A stretch of 49,996 bases of DNA from Actinomycetes bacterium. GTDB taxonomy: Bacteria; Actinomycetota; Acidimicrobiia; Acidimicrobiales; RAAP-2. The notes under the pieces were generated by a model. The model saw only the letters and a list, made by a program, of their open reading frames with translations, was not told where the DNA came from and did not search any database. Below are positions 34,372-42,386 of this stretch, one piece after another. How positions within the stretch are numbered: position 1 is the stretch's first letter; every line of letters begins with the position of its first letter. The stretch is taken from contig JAKATH010000010.1 of the NCBI GenBank assembly GCA_021828055.1, positions 1 to 49,996 of the forward strand, written 5' to 3'. A program made the translations under genes and the position numbers.

Positions 34372-34390
34372 TCAGTGTCTTGACAAGCAG
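34361..34390. repeat. Tandem 15-bp repeat
   Basis: TGTCTTGACAATCAG is followed directly by TGTCTTGACAAGCAG, one mismatch apart. Each copy contains TTGACA (plus strand) and TTGTCA (minus strand), so it duplicates a -35-like element in the upstream region of the zinc-ribbon gene. Confidence 0.7.
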
Positions 34391-34469
34391 TTTCGTGACG
34401 CCTCCTCGGGCGTCCTCGTTGGCGATTGTGATTGTTGCCTGCACTCACCGTCTCGATGCTTCGTGAATT

Positions 34470-34820
34470 TCACTTGCTCCGCGACGGCGGCGTGACCGGC
34501 CGCATCACTGCTGCTCCACATGCTGACGAAGTTCCCTGCGTGCAACGAAGTCTGGAGTGTCCTGGTGCCTCCGGGTTGGCCCCTGGGAAGAGCGGCACCA
34601 GATCCAGGCTCGGGATCACTTCGTCGTACGTGCGGACCTGCGTCGTGGCCACGTCGTCGCCGTTCGTCCAAGCGCCCGCTCCTTGGCCCCTGGTACTCCC
34701 GGTCATGCAGTAAAAGTAGCGGTTGGCGTGCTCGATGGCCGGGAATCCCGCCGAGTCGGGCTCGACGATCTTCTTGCTTCTTGCCGCTCGGATCGTCCCT
34801 TCCCTGTGCCTTTCCAGCCT
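34470..34820 (-). pseudogene. Possible gene remnant, unrecognised
   Basis: An open frame of about 116 codons after an in-frame TAA (34821-34823). Part of it looks genuinely coding (KKIVEPDSAGFPAIEHANRY, then TTQVRTYDEVIPSLDLVPLF), with high G+C at third positions, but there is no good start except an ATG at 34706 without a ribosome-binding site. I do not recognise the family. It may be the C-terminal part of a decayed gene. The rest of 34391-35153 contains nothing else I can support. Confidence 0.3.
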
Positions 34821-35153
34821 TTAGCCGGTGGAAAAGATGCTCGTCCTCCACGACGTGCGCCCGCGCCGCCGCGCCTCGTCGCTGCTCGCACGGCCGAAGA
34901 GGATGCCGTCTTCATCGCCCACCTTCATCGTCGAGATCGCTCCATCGTCGAGGTCGGTCCCAACGATCAGGTGGTGGCAGCGAGGGGGAGCGACGAGGCC
35001 CTGCACTTCTGGGACCGCGTCCGGCGATGCCGCCAAGGCGGCCGGTCCGGCTCCGGGGGACGCCGGTCCGGTTCACCCCTGGCGGGAGTGGAACGACGAC
35101 GGCTCGGCGGGCCGTCCACCGGCCGCCGTGCCGGTGACCAGACCTCGGGCCGT

Positions 35154-35885
35154 CTACCGGCCGTCCACCGGTCGGCGGCCGCCGTAGATCACGAAATCCA
35201 GCTGCTTCCAGTACACGTCGATGCCCTCGAAGCCGGCCAGCCGCAGGAAGTCGAGCTGGGGGGCGAGCGGGATCATGTAGCGGACGTGGTTCTCGTGCCG
35301 GATCTTCTCCTCAGGCGTGGGGTGCTCGCGCCTCGCGACGGCCTCGGGATCCTGGCGGTCACCGGCTCGCAGCCAGGCGGACGCCACGACCGGGTCGTCC
35401 GTCGTCACGGGGTCGTAGTTCAGGTACCAGCCGCCGGGTGCGAGGTGGTGCCAGACCTCTGCGAACAGCTCCTGCTTGCGCCGGTCAGGAAGGTGGTGCA
35501 CGCACAGGGAGCTGATCACTGCGCCTACGCCGGCCGGCACCCCGGGGGGCCAGTGACCGCGGGACAAGTCGAGCTCCACGTACTCGAACCGGCCCGAGTA
35601 GCCGGAGAGCGATCGCCGGCCCTCGGCCGTCATCTGCGGCGAGTACTCAGCCAGGACGGCCTCGGCCCGGGGGAACCTGTCGAGCACCACCCGGGCGGCA
35701 GAACCGGTCCCGGCCCCGAGGTCGACGAAGGTGAACGCCTCGTCGTACGCGAACGGCAGGAGCTCTGCCATGAGCCGGCGCTGTTCGGCCCGGCGCTGCT
35801 CACGATCTGTGGCGGTCGCAACCCACTGGGCAACCATGTGGTCGGACTTCCATACGTCCTCGTTGGTGTCGGGGCCGTCGAGCAT
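35154..35885 (-). CDS. Class I SAM-dependent methyltransferase
   Basis: A protein of 243 aa. Motif I is FVDLGAGTGSAARVVLDRFP (about residues 53-72), the post-I acidic residue follows in AEAVLAEYSPQMT, and GAVISSLCVHHLPDRRKQEL with LAPGGWYLNYDP gives motifs II and III. The N-terminal VWKSDHMVAQWV and the C-terminal LAGFEGIDVYWKQLDFVIYG are typical of small-molecule methyltransferases related to UbiE and TrmR-like groups. The substrate is unknown. It is monocistronic and divergent from the binding protein at 36017. Confidence 0.8.
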   Translation of the reverse strand: MLDGPDTNEDVWKSDHMVAQWVATATDREQRRAEQRRLMAELLPFAYDEAFTFVDLGAGTGSAARVVLDRFPRAEAVLAEYSPQMTAEGRRSLSGYSGRFEYVELDLSRGHWPPGVPAGVGAVISSLCVHHLPDRRKQELFAEVWHHLAPGGWYLNYDPVTTDDPVVASAWLRAGDRQDPEAVARREHPTPEEKIRHENHVRYMIPLAPQLDFLRLAGFEGIDVYWKQLDFVIYGGRRPVDGR

Positions 35886-35892
35886 GGCAGGA

Positions 35893-35898
35893 AGGCTA
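35893..35898 (-). promoter_or_regulatory. Leaderless -10 box of the methyltransferase
   Basis: TAGCCT on the minus strand ends 7 nt before the ATG at 35885; no Shine-Dalgarno sequence is present. Confidence 0.5.
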
Positions 35899-35979
35899 CC
35901 GGAAGCGTCGTCTACCCGTGTGTGCGCTCGAGATACCAGCTTTGTCGACGCAATAGCCCAATGAATTGCCCATTTTTGG

Positions 35980-36009
35980 TTGCAGATACGGAGTCGAAGC
36001 CGCTAACCT
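35980..36009 (+). promoter_or_regulatory. Leaderless promoter of the ABC binding protein
   Basis: TTGCAG (35980-35985) and TAACCT (36004-36009) are 18 bp apart, and the -10 box ends 7 nt before the GTG at 36017. This supports 36017 as the start and a leaderless message. Confidence 0.55.
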
Positions 36010-36016
36010 GCCACCC

Positions 36017-36955
36017 GTGGCGGACCGGTCGAAAGATCCAGCGCGCTCTCGGATCCGCCTCCGTGCCGCGGGCACTGCCCTCGGCGCGCTCCTCGTGGCG
36101 GCAGGCTCGCTCCTGGCCGTGGTCGGGCTTCCTACGGCGGGGGCGGCCAAGAAGCACGCAGTCACGAAGCACTCAGGAGCCGTGATCGTGCTCACGGCCG
36201 GGTCCCTCGAGACGATCATGAAGACAGCCGTCGAGCCAGGCTTCCGCAGGGCGACCGGGTACACGGTGACAGACATCTCTGGCGGGTCGACAGGGCTGGC
36301 GCAGGACATAAGGGGGGGCGTCCACAAGGCGGATGTCTTCTGGAGCGCAGCGTCCACATCGGACAAGCTGCTGATGGGCCCGAAGAACGGCAACTGGGTG
36401 ACCTGGTACCTCACGTTCGCGACCACGTCGCTCGTTCTCGGGTACGAGCCGAAGGACAGGTTCGCGTCCGCGATCAGGCACGGGCCGTGGTGGAAGGTGG
36501 TCACCGAGCCGGGGTTCCGGATCGGTCGGACCAACCCAGTCACAGACCCGAAGGGGCGGCTGACCGTCGACGCCTTGAGGAAGGCGGCGCGACAGCACGA
36601 GGACGCTGCGCTCGCGGCGATCGCGGACGACAAGGCGACCGTCTTCACAGAGACAAGCCTCGTCGGGCGGCTGCAGTCCGGACAGCTCGATGCGGGGTAC
36701 TTCTACGCGGTCGAGGCTTCGGCGGGGCACTTCCCGTCGGTGCAACTCACCGGCGTGTCCGAGAAGGCCGACTACACGCTGACCGTCGTGGCGAAGGCTC
36801 CCCACCCTGCGGCCGCCGCCTCGTTCGTCGCCTGGTTGCTGTCGTCGAAGGCCAGGAGGCTGCTCGCGGCTCACGGCCTGGAGGAGCTGGCCAAGCCGGT
36901 GCTGGCAGGTAGGGAGTCGGCGGTTCCGGCGACCTTGAAGAAGGTCGTCGGGTAG
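36017..36955 (+). CDS. Molybdate/tungstate-type ABC transporter substrate-binding protein
   Basis: A protein of 312 aa from the GTG at 36017. A signal segment (LGALLVAAGSLLAVVGLPTA) ends near AGAAKKHAV. The mature part starts IVLTAGSLETIMKTAVEPGF, the WtpA/ModA-type opening, and continues with GGSTGLAQDIRGGVHKADVF and TDPKGRLTVDALRKAARQHE. It is followed directly by a fused permease-ATPase gene sharing one base (TAGTG), so the three functions form one transporter. Oxyanion specificity (molybdate, tungstate or another) cannot be decided; relatives also bind thiamine or iron. ACA threonine codons are again frequent. Confidence 0.8.
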   Translation: MADRSKDPARSRIRLRAAGTALGALLVAAGSLLAVVGLPTAGAAKKHAVTKHSGAVIVLTAGSLETIMKTAVEPGFRRATGYTVTDISGGSTGLAQDIRGGVHKADVFWSAASTSDKLLMGPKNGNWVTWYLTFATTSLVLGYEPKDRFASAIRHGPWWKVVTEPGFRIGRTNPVTDPKGRLTVDALRKAARQHEDAALAAIADDKATVFTETSLVGRLQSGQLDAGYFYAVEASAGHFPSVQLTGVSEKADYTLTVVAKAPHPAAAASFVAWLLSSKARRLLAAHGLEELAKPVLAGRESAVPATLKKVVG

Positions 36956-38844
36956 TGGGCCGGGGGGGCCTGCGGAGCCCCCTGGTGTGGCTCGGGGCGC
37001 TCCTCCTCGTCTATCTCGGCGCGCCCGTCGTCTACTTCTTGTACCGTCTCGCGACCAGCCACGCGCGCGGCTTCCACACAGCGGGGTTGTTCCCGGCGTT
37101 CTGGGTGTCCCTCCAGGGGGCCACCATCGCGACCGCGGCCGTCACGGCGCTCGGGGTGCCGCTCGCCTACGTGCTCGCCCGTCACCGGGGGCCGGTCGTC
37201 GCGGTGGTGGGAACGCTCGTGATGGTGCCGCTCGCCGTCCCCCCCGTGATGAGCGGCATCCTCCTCGTCTACGTGATCGGGCCATACACGCCGCTCGGGA
37301 GCTTCTTCGGCGGCCACCTCTCGACATCCCTCGTCGGGGTGGTGCTCGCCCAGTCGTTCGTGTCGGCGCCGTTCCTCGTCGTCACCACCCGCGCTGCGTT
37401 CGGCGCCGTCGACCCTACGCTGCGCGACACGGCGGCGACGCTCGGGCACGGCACCCTGGCGCGGTTCTTCAGGGTGGAGGTGCCGGCGGCGGCGCCAGGG
37501 ATCCGAGCGGGGATGGTGCTCTGCTGGTTGCGGGCGTTCGGCGAGTACGGCGCCACCGTCGTGGTTGCCTACCACCCGTCGTCGCTCAACGTCTACACCT
37601 ACATCCAGTTCGCCTCGAGCGGGTTGCCGGGCACGGTCGCGCCGACGGCGCTCGCCCTCGGGATCGCGGCCGTCGCTGTCGCGGCGAGCCGGCTCGTGGT
37701 CGTGCGGCACCGGCGCCGACGGCGCGACACGGAGGCACTGCCGGTACCGACCCGACCCGACCCGCCGGTGGCCGCCCCGCTGCGCTTCGCGGTGAGCTGG
37801 CGCCTCGGGGAGTTCCACCTGTCGGTGGCTCACGACGCCAAGGCGCTCCGACTTGCCGTGCTGGGGCCGTCCGGTTCGGGCAAGTCCGCGCTCTTGCGCT
37901 GCCTCGCCGGGCTTTACGGCCCTGGGCCGGGGCCCGTCGCCTACGGCGCACGGCGCGTGGAGGCGATCCAGGTCGAGCGGCGACGCATCGGGTACGTGGG
38001 TCAGGGCTTCGGGCTCTTCCCCCACCTCAGCGTCTGGGAGCAGGTCCTGTTCGCCCGCGGCGCGGATCCGAGGATCGCGGCGTACTGGCTCGAGGCTCTT
38101 CACCTCGCAGGGCTGGAACGCCGGCTCCCCTCCGAGCTGTCGGGAGGTCAGCGGCAGCGAGTCGCCTTGGCCCAAGCCCTAGCCGGCTCCCCCGACGTGC
38201 TGCTGCTCGACGAGCCGCTCTCCGCGCTGGACGTCCCGGTCCGCCTCGAGCTCCGCCGGGAGCTGCGACGCCTCCAGCGCGAGGTCGCCATCTCGACGGT
38301 GCTCGTCACCCACGATCCCGAGGAGGCAGCCCTCCTCGCTGACGAGGTCATCGTGATGGTCGACGGCCGGGTGCTGCAGCAAGGGCCGACCGTCGACGTC
38401 TACGACCGCCCGCGCTCGGCACTGGTCGCCGAGCTGCTCGGTGTCCGCAACGTCGCCCCCGCCACGGTCGCCGGCGACGGCCGGCTGCACTGCGGCAGGG
38501 GAGTCCTGCTCCGAGCGGAGACCGGCGCCTTCGCGCCAGGTACCCGCGTGCTGTGGCGGATCCGGCCCGCCGACGTCTCGATGTCGGCGGGCAAGGGGGC
38601 CGCTCAGGATGGCGAGGTGCTCCACGCACGGCTGGAGGACCTGTCCTGGTTGGGCGGGCGAGTCGAGGCGAGGGTGGCGCTCGCCTCCGGGCTCGTGCTC
38701 GAGGCGGACGGCGGGGGGTTCGACGAGCTGGCGGTGGGCTCGCCGGTCCAGGTCGCCATCGCCCCCGGCGCCGTGCGGGTCTGGGCGGTGGACGGGGAGG
38801 AGGACACGACGCGGCCTCCACCCGAGGGCGTCCTCTCCGGCTGA
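36955..38844 (+). CDS. ABC transporter permease-ATPase fusion (ModB-ModC type)
   Basis: A protein of 629 aa that joins two usually separate subunits. Residues 10-250 form a ModB-like permease with about six membrane helices and the ATPase-contact loop ATLGHGTLARFFRVEVPAAA (161-180). After an Arg/Pro-rich linker (250-275), the ATPase has Walker A GPSGSGKS (304-311), the signature SELSGGQRQRVALAQAL (from about 393) and Walker B VLLLDEPLSALD. The C-terminal ~130 residues resemble the TOBE-type regulatory region that binds oxyanions in ModC. The GTG at 36955 shares a base with the preceding stop. In a homodimer the fusion would give the complete membrane core. Confidence 0.87.
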   Translation: MGRGGLRSPLVWLGALLLVYLGAPVVYFLYRLATSHARGFHTAGLFPAFWVSLQGATIATAAVTALGVPLAYVLARHRGPVVAVVGTLVMVPLAVPPVMSGILLVYVIGPYTPLGSFFGGHLSTSLVGVVLAQSFVSAPFLVVTTRAAFGAVDPTLRDTAATLGHGTLARFFRVEVPAAAPGIRAGMVLCWLRAFGEYGATVVVAYHPSSLNVYTYIQFASSGLPGTVAPTALALGIAAVAVAASRLVVVRHRRRRRDTEALPVPTRPDPPVAAPLRFAVSWRLGEFHLSVAHDAKALRLAVLGPSGSGKSALLRCLAGLYGPGPGPVAYGARRVEAIQVERRRIGYVGQGFGLFPHLSVWEQVLFARGADPRIAAYWLEALHLAGLERRLPSELSGGQRQRVALAQALAGSPDVLLLDEPLSALDVPVRLELRRELRRLQREVAISTVLVTHDPEEAALLADEVIVMVDGRVLQQGPTVDVYDRPRSALVAELLGVRNVAPATVAGDGRLHCGRGVLLRAETGAFAPGTRVLWRIRPADVSMSAGKGAAQDGEVLHARLEDLSWLGGRVEARVALASGLVLEADGGGFDELAVGSPVQVAIAPGAVRVWAVDGEEDTTRPPPEGVLSG

Positions 38845-38936
38845 GGGCAAGGCCGGACCGGGGCGGGGGCGCCGGCTGAGGGCAAGGCCGGACCGGGGCG
38901 GGGGCGCCGGCTGAGGGCAAGGCCGGACCGGGCCGG
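38837..38936. repeat. 35-bp tandem repeat containing the stop codon
   Basis: About 2.8 copies of a 35-bp unit start at 38837, 38872 and 38907; each begins CCGGCTGAGGGCAAGGCCGG. The first copy contains the TGA that ends the transporter gene, so the stop codon has been duplicated along with it. The third copy is truncated. Confidence 0.85.
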
Positions 38937-38964
38937 CGGCGGCCGGCCCGCACGCCCCGGCTTG

Positions 38965-38970
38965 TAGCGT
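38965..38970 (+). promoter_or_regulatory. Leaderless -10 box of the flavoenzyme gene
   Basis: TAGCGT ends 9 nt before the ATG at 38980, with no Shine-Dalgarno sequence between. Confidence 0.45.
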
Positions 38971-38979
38971 GCAGAGTCC

Positions 38980-40461
38980 ATGGCGCTGCTCTCGTCCTCC
39001 GAGGTTCCGCCGCCGGGGATCCCGGCGTCCGGCGACCCGGCCGCGCGCTCCTCGATCGCGCAGCGGCTGGCGGGCGTGGTGGGGCCGGCGCACGTGCTCG
39101 CAGACGCCGACGTCGTCGCCGGGTACACGACGGACTGGACGGGGCGGTTCTCAGGTCCCGCCGCGCTGGTGGTGCGGCCTGGCACCACCAGTGAGGTCGC
39201 GGGCATCCTCAGGGCCTGCCTCGGCGCGCGCGTCCCCGTGGTCGTGCAGGGAGGGAACACCGGCCTCGTCGGGGCGTCGGTCCCCCCTCCAGCGGGCTCT
39301 TCCCCGCTCCCGGTGGTGCTGAGCACCACCCGGCTCGACCGGATCGGACCGGTGGACGAGCTGAGCTGCCAGCTCACGGCCGGCGCGGGGGCCACGCTCG
39401 CCGCGGTGCAGGCTTCCGCTCGTGCGGCCGACCTCATGTTCCCCCTGGATCTCCCGTCGAGGGATTCCGCCACGATCGGAGGGATGGCGGCGACCAACGC
39501 CGGCGGCGTCCACGTGCTGCGTCACGGGCCGATGCGCGACCAGGTCCTCGGTGCGGAAGCGGTGCTTGCCGACGGCAGCATCCTCGCCCACCTCGCCGGC
39601 CTCCTGAAGGACAACACCGGCTACGACTGGCCCCAGCTTCTCGTCGGCAGCGAGGGCACCCTCGGGGTGATCACCGCCGTCCGCCTCCGCCTCGTGCCCC
39701 GCCAGCCCGAGCGGGCGGTGGCCTTGGTGGGCGTCGCGTCCACCGAAGCCGCGGTCGAGCTCGCAGTCGAGATGCGGAGGCTGAGCGACGGCCTGAGCGC
39801 GGCGGAGGTCTTCTACGACGACGGTCTCGACCTCGTGTGCCGTCACGGCGGGTTCGACCCGCCGCTTCGCACGAGGCGCCCCGTCTACCTCCTGCTCGCA
39901 GCCGTCGGGCGCCGCAGCGTGGTGGACGAGTTGGCGGCGGCGCTGGCCGAGGCCGACGTGGACGACACGGCGACGGCCTTGTCCGAGGACGACGCCGGCA
40001 TCGCCCGGCTGTGGGCGTACCGGGAGCGCCACTCCGAGGTCGTGTCGAGGATCGGGGTGCCGCACAAGCTCGACGTGACGGTGCCCGTCTCGGCCCTCGC
40101 CGACTTCGAACGTGCGGTGCGCCGCCTCGTGGCCGAGGGCTGGCCCGGGTCCACCCTGGTCCTCTTCGGGCACGTCCTCGAGGGCAACCTGCACGTGAAC
40201 GTCGTCGGGCCGCCGCCCGAGGACGAGTCGGTCGACGGGTCGGTCCTGGAGCTCGTGGCGAGCTTCGGCGGCAGCATCAGCGCCGAGCACGGGGTGGGGC
40301 GGGCCAAGACCCCATGGCTCGGCCTGTCAAGGACCCCGGCCGAGCTGGCGGCCATGCAGGTGATGAAGGACGCGTTCGACCCCGAGGGCATCTTGAACCC
40401 CGGGGTGCTCTTGCCCGCGCGCCCCAACGCGCGCGCGGTCGACGACCTGACTGAAAGGTGA
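38980..40461 (+). CDS. FAD-dependent 2-hydroxyacid dehydrogenase (D-2-hydroxyglutarate dehydrogenase/GlcD family)
   Basis: A protein of 493 aa of the VAO/PCMH flavoprotein family. The FAD-binding domain shows ALVVRPGTTSEVAGILRACL, VPVVVQGGNTGLVGASVPP, SATIGGMAATNAGGVHVLRH and DNTGYDWPQLLVGSEGTLGV. The C-terminal FAD-oxidase domain carries HVLEGNLHVNVVG, ISAEHGVGRAK and FDPEGILNPGVLLP. Family members oxidise D-lactate, glycolate or D-2-hydroxyglutarate. Directly downstream (7 nt) is serA, whose side reaction can make D-2-hydroxyglutarate from 2-oxoglutarate; this pairing is known from other bacteria and favours the D-2-hydroxyglutarate role. Confidence 0.82.
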   Translation: MALLSSSEVPPPGIPASGDPAARSSIAQRLAGVVGPAHVLADADVVAGYTTDWTGRFSGPAALVVRPGTTSEVAGILRACLGARVPVVVQGGNTGLVGASVPPPAGSSPLPVVLSTTRLDRIGPVDELSCQLTAGAGATLAAVQASARAADLMFPLDLPSRDSATIGGMAATNAGGVHVLRHGPMRDQVLGAEAVLADGSILAHLAGLLKDNTGYDWPQLLVGSEGTLGVITAVRLRLVPRQPERAVALVGVASTEAAVELAVEMRRLSDGLSAAEVFYDDGLDLVCRHGGFDPPLRTRRPVYLLLAAVGRRSVVDELAAALAEADVDDTATALSEDDAGIARLWAYRERHSEVVSRIGVPHKLDVTVPVSALADFERAVRRLVAEGWPGSTLVLFGHVLEGNLHVNVVGPPPEDESVDGSVLELVASFGGSISAEHGVGRAKTPWLGLSRTPAELAAMQVMKDAFDPEGILNPGVLLPARPNARAVDDLTER

Positions 40462-40468
40462 GGCGGCG

Positions 40469-41704
40469 ATGAACGAGGAGTCGACCCGCGCCGCGCGCCG
40501 GGCGCTGCTGCTCGAGAACATCCACCCCGACGCGGTTTCCGTGCTCGAGGCGGCGGGGTTCGAGGTGGAGACGAGCGGGCGGGCGCTCGGGGAGGCCGAG
40601 CTGCGCGAGCGTCTGGCCGACGTGGACGTGCTCGGCATCAGGTCGCGCACGCAGGTGACCGAGGGCGCGCTCGAGTCGGCGCCCCGTCTCTTGGCGGTGG
40701 GCGCGTTCTGCATCGGCACCAACCAGGTCGACCTCGCGTCGGCGGCTCGCCGCGGCATCGCGGTCTTCAACGCGCCGTTCTCGAACACGCGCAGCGTCGT
40801 GGAGCTGGCCATCGCCGAGATGATCGCCCTCACCCGGCGCCTCACCGACAAGAGCAGCGCCATGCACGCCGGCGTGTGGGACAAGTCGGCCGCCGGCAGC
40901 CACGAGATCCGAGGACGGCGGCTCGGCATCGTCGGCTACGGCAACATCGGGAGCCAGCTCTCGGTGCTGGCGGAGACGCTGGGGATGGGGGTCTGGTTCT
41001 ACGACACGGCGGACAAGCTCGCCCTCGGCAACGCCCGGCCCTGCGGGACCCTCGAGGAGCTGCTCGAGTCGGTGGACATCGTGACCCTCCACGTGGACGG
41101 CAGACCGACCAACCGCCAGCTGTTCGGCGAGCACGAGCTGTCCCGGATGCGGCCCCAGAGCCTGTTCCTGAACCTGAGCCGGGGGTTCGTGGTCGACCAC
41201 GCGGCGCTGCGTGCCCACCTCGTCTCGGGGCACCTGGCGGGCGCCGCGATCGACGTCTTTCCCCACGAGCCGGCCAGCAGCTCGGAGCCGTTCGTCTCCG
41301 AGCTGCAGGGGCTGCCCAACGTGATCCTCACCCCGCACGTGGGCGGGTCCACGGAAGAGGCGCAGCAGGACATCGGCAACTTCGTGGCCGGCAAGCTCGT
41401 CCGCCTCGTGGGGCAGGGGACCACGTCGCTCAGCGTGAACCTCCCGCGGGTGGACGTGCACGAGCCGCCCGGCGCGTGCCGGCTTCTCTACGTCCACCGC
41501 AACGTCCCAGGCGTCCTGGCCGACGTGAACTCGCTGATCGCCGACCACGGACTGAACGTGGAGGGGGAGTGGCTGGGCACCCTGGGCGACATCGGGTACG
41601 TGGTCACCGACATCTCGGCAGAGCCCTCCGAAGGCCTGGTGAAGGAGCTCGAGGCGCTCGCTGCCACGGTGCGACTCCGGGTGGTGCAGGGGAGCGGCCC
41701 ATGA
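40469..41704 (+). CDS. serA: D-3-phosphoglycerate dehydrogenase
   Basis: A protein of 411 aa, the length of the E. coli-type enzyme with one ACT domain. The NAD-binding fold has RLGIVGYGNIGSQLSVLAET (about 151-170), and the catalytic Arg, Glu and His regions are LNLSRGFVVDH, AAIDVFPHEP and LTPHVGGSTEEAQ. The C-terminal ACT domain (LYVHRNVPGVLADVNSLIAD and after) probably binds serine. It makes 3-phosphohydroxypyruvate in serine synthesis. The ATG at 40469 follows AGGTGAGGCGG. It is in an operon with the preceding flavoenzyme. Confidence 0.88.
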   Translation: MNEESTRAARRALLLENIHPDAVSVLEAAGFEVETSGRALGEAELRERLADVDVLGIRSRTQVTEGALESAPRLLAVGAFCIGTNQVDLASAARRGIAVFNAPFSNTRSVVELAIAEMIALTRRLTDKSSAMHAGVWDKSAAGSHEIRGRRLGIVGYGNIGSQLSVLAETLGMGVWFYDTADKLALGNARPCGTLEELLESVDIVTLHVDGRPTNRQLFGEHELSRMRPQSLFLNLSRGFVVDHAALRAHLVSGHLAGAAIDVFPHEPASSSEPFVSELQGLPNVILTPHVGGSTEEAQQDIGNFVAGKLVRLVGQGTTSLSVNLPRVDVHEPPGACRLLYVHRNVPGVLADVNSLIADHGLNVEGEWLGTLGDIGYVVTDISAEPSEGLVKELEALAATVRLRVVQGSGP

Positions 41705-41800
41705 GGCCGTGCCCGGGGTCGTCGGCGAGCGGATCGTCCAGGTCGACCGGCGGCGCAACGTGAGCTGGCTCACCAACTCGGCCGGCACCTGCTCGCGCGG

Positions 41801-41977
41801 TCACGAGAGCTCGAAGAGCTCTCCGAGGTGCTCGCCACGCTCCGGGTCGATCCGGCGCTGCCAGGTGGCGTGGACCAGGTGGTGTGGCACGGCCTGGACC
41901 CGGGCTTCGGGGCCGTAGCCGACCAGGTCGGTGCGCCGGGGCTCGTCCAGCGTGTGGAGGCCGTCGCGGAGCGGCAC
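41801..41977 (-). pseudogene. Short coding-like remnant
   Basis: A frame of 58 codons from a GTG at 41977 to a TGA at 41801, with coherent composition (DEPRRTDLVGYGPEARVQAV, then WQRRIDPERGEHLGELFELS). It is preceded by an in-frame stop only three codons upstream and lacks a ribosome-binding site. It looks like the C-terminal end of a lost gene; the family is not recognised. Confidence 0.3.
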
Positions 41978-42000
41978 GCGTGAGCGAGCCGCTCACCCGT

Positions 42001-42124
42001 CTCGGCGCAGCGGGTGAGCGGGCGCTCATTACGGCTTCCCAGCTCGGCTCCGTCGGCGTCCCGGAGCTCGATGCATCGGAAGCCGTCCCACTTCGGCTCG
42101 TCGGAGAAGCCCTCTGCGTTTCGT
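42001..42124 (-). pseudogene. Fragment of an ATP-dependent DNA ligase
   Basis: The minus strand encodes EPKWDGFRCIELRDADGAEL followed by GSRNERPLTR. EPKWDGFR is the adenylation motif I (the Lys is the AMP acceptor) and SRN-x-x-x-LTR is the next conserved block of LigC/LigD-type ATP-dependent ligases. Only about 40 residues of a domain of more than 300 remain, with unrelated frames on either side, so this is a relic of a deleted gene. Confidence 0.65.
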
Positions 42125-42386
42125 GACCACGAGGACGTTCGAGCGCGTGCCGTTCGGGGTCGAGACGATCGTCGTCTGCACCGAATCGGGTGTGCCGGGC
42201 GGGACGCGTTCGTGGAAGGACGACTTGCCGCCCGCTCCGTCGAGGAAGTGCTCGAGCAGCGTCGGGTCGCCCGCCGGCGGAGGGTGTGCGAGGCGCCCTC
42301 TGCCACCGATCGCCGGGCGGCGGCGGCGTCGTAGAGTCGGTGACGCGGGCCGGGCGGGAGCGCTGGCGCGCGAGGAGGAGCGCGCG

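Larger units (their letters stand above)
41705..42386. other. Decayed region upstream of ftsH
   Basis: No complete gene. It holds a short coding-like remnant (41801-41977, minus) and a DNA-ligase-type fragment (42001-42124, minus), described separately. TAGAGT near 42333 could be the -10 box of ftsH, whose start has a normal ribosome-binding site. Confidence 0.45.
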
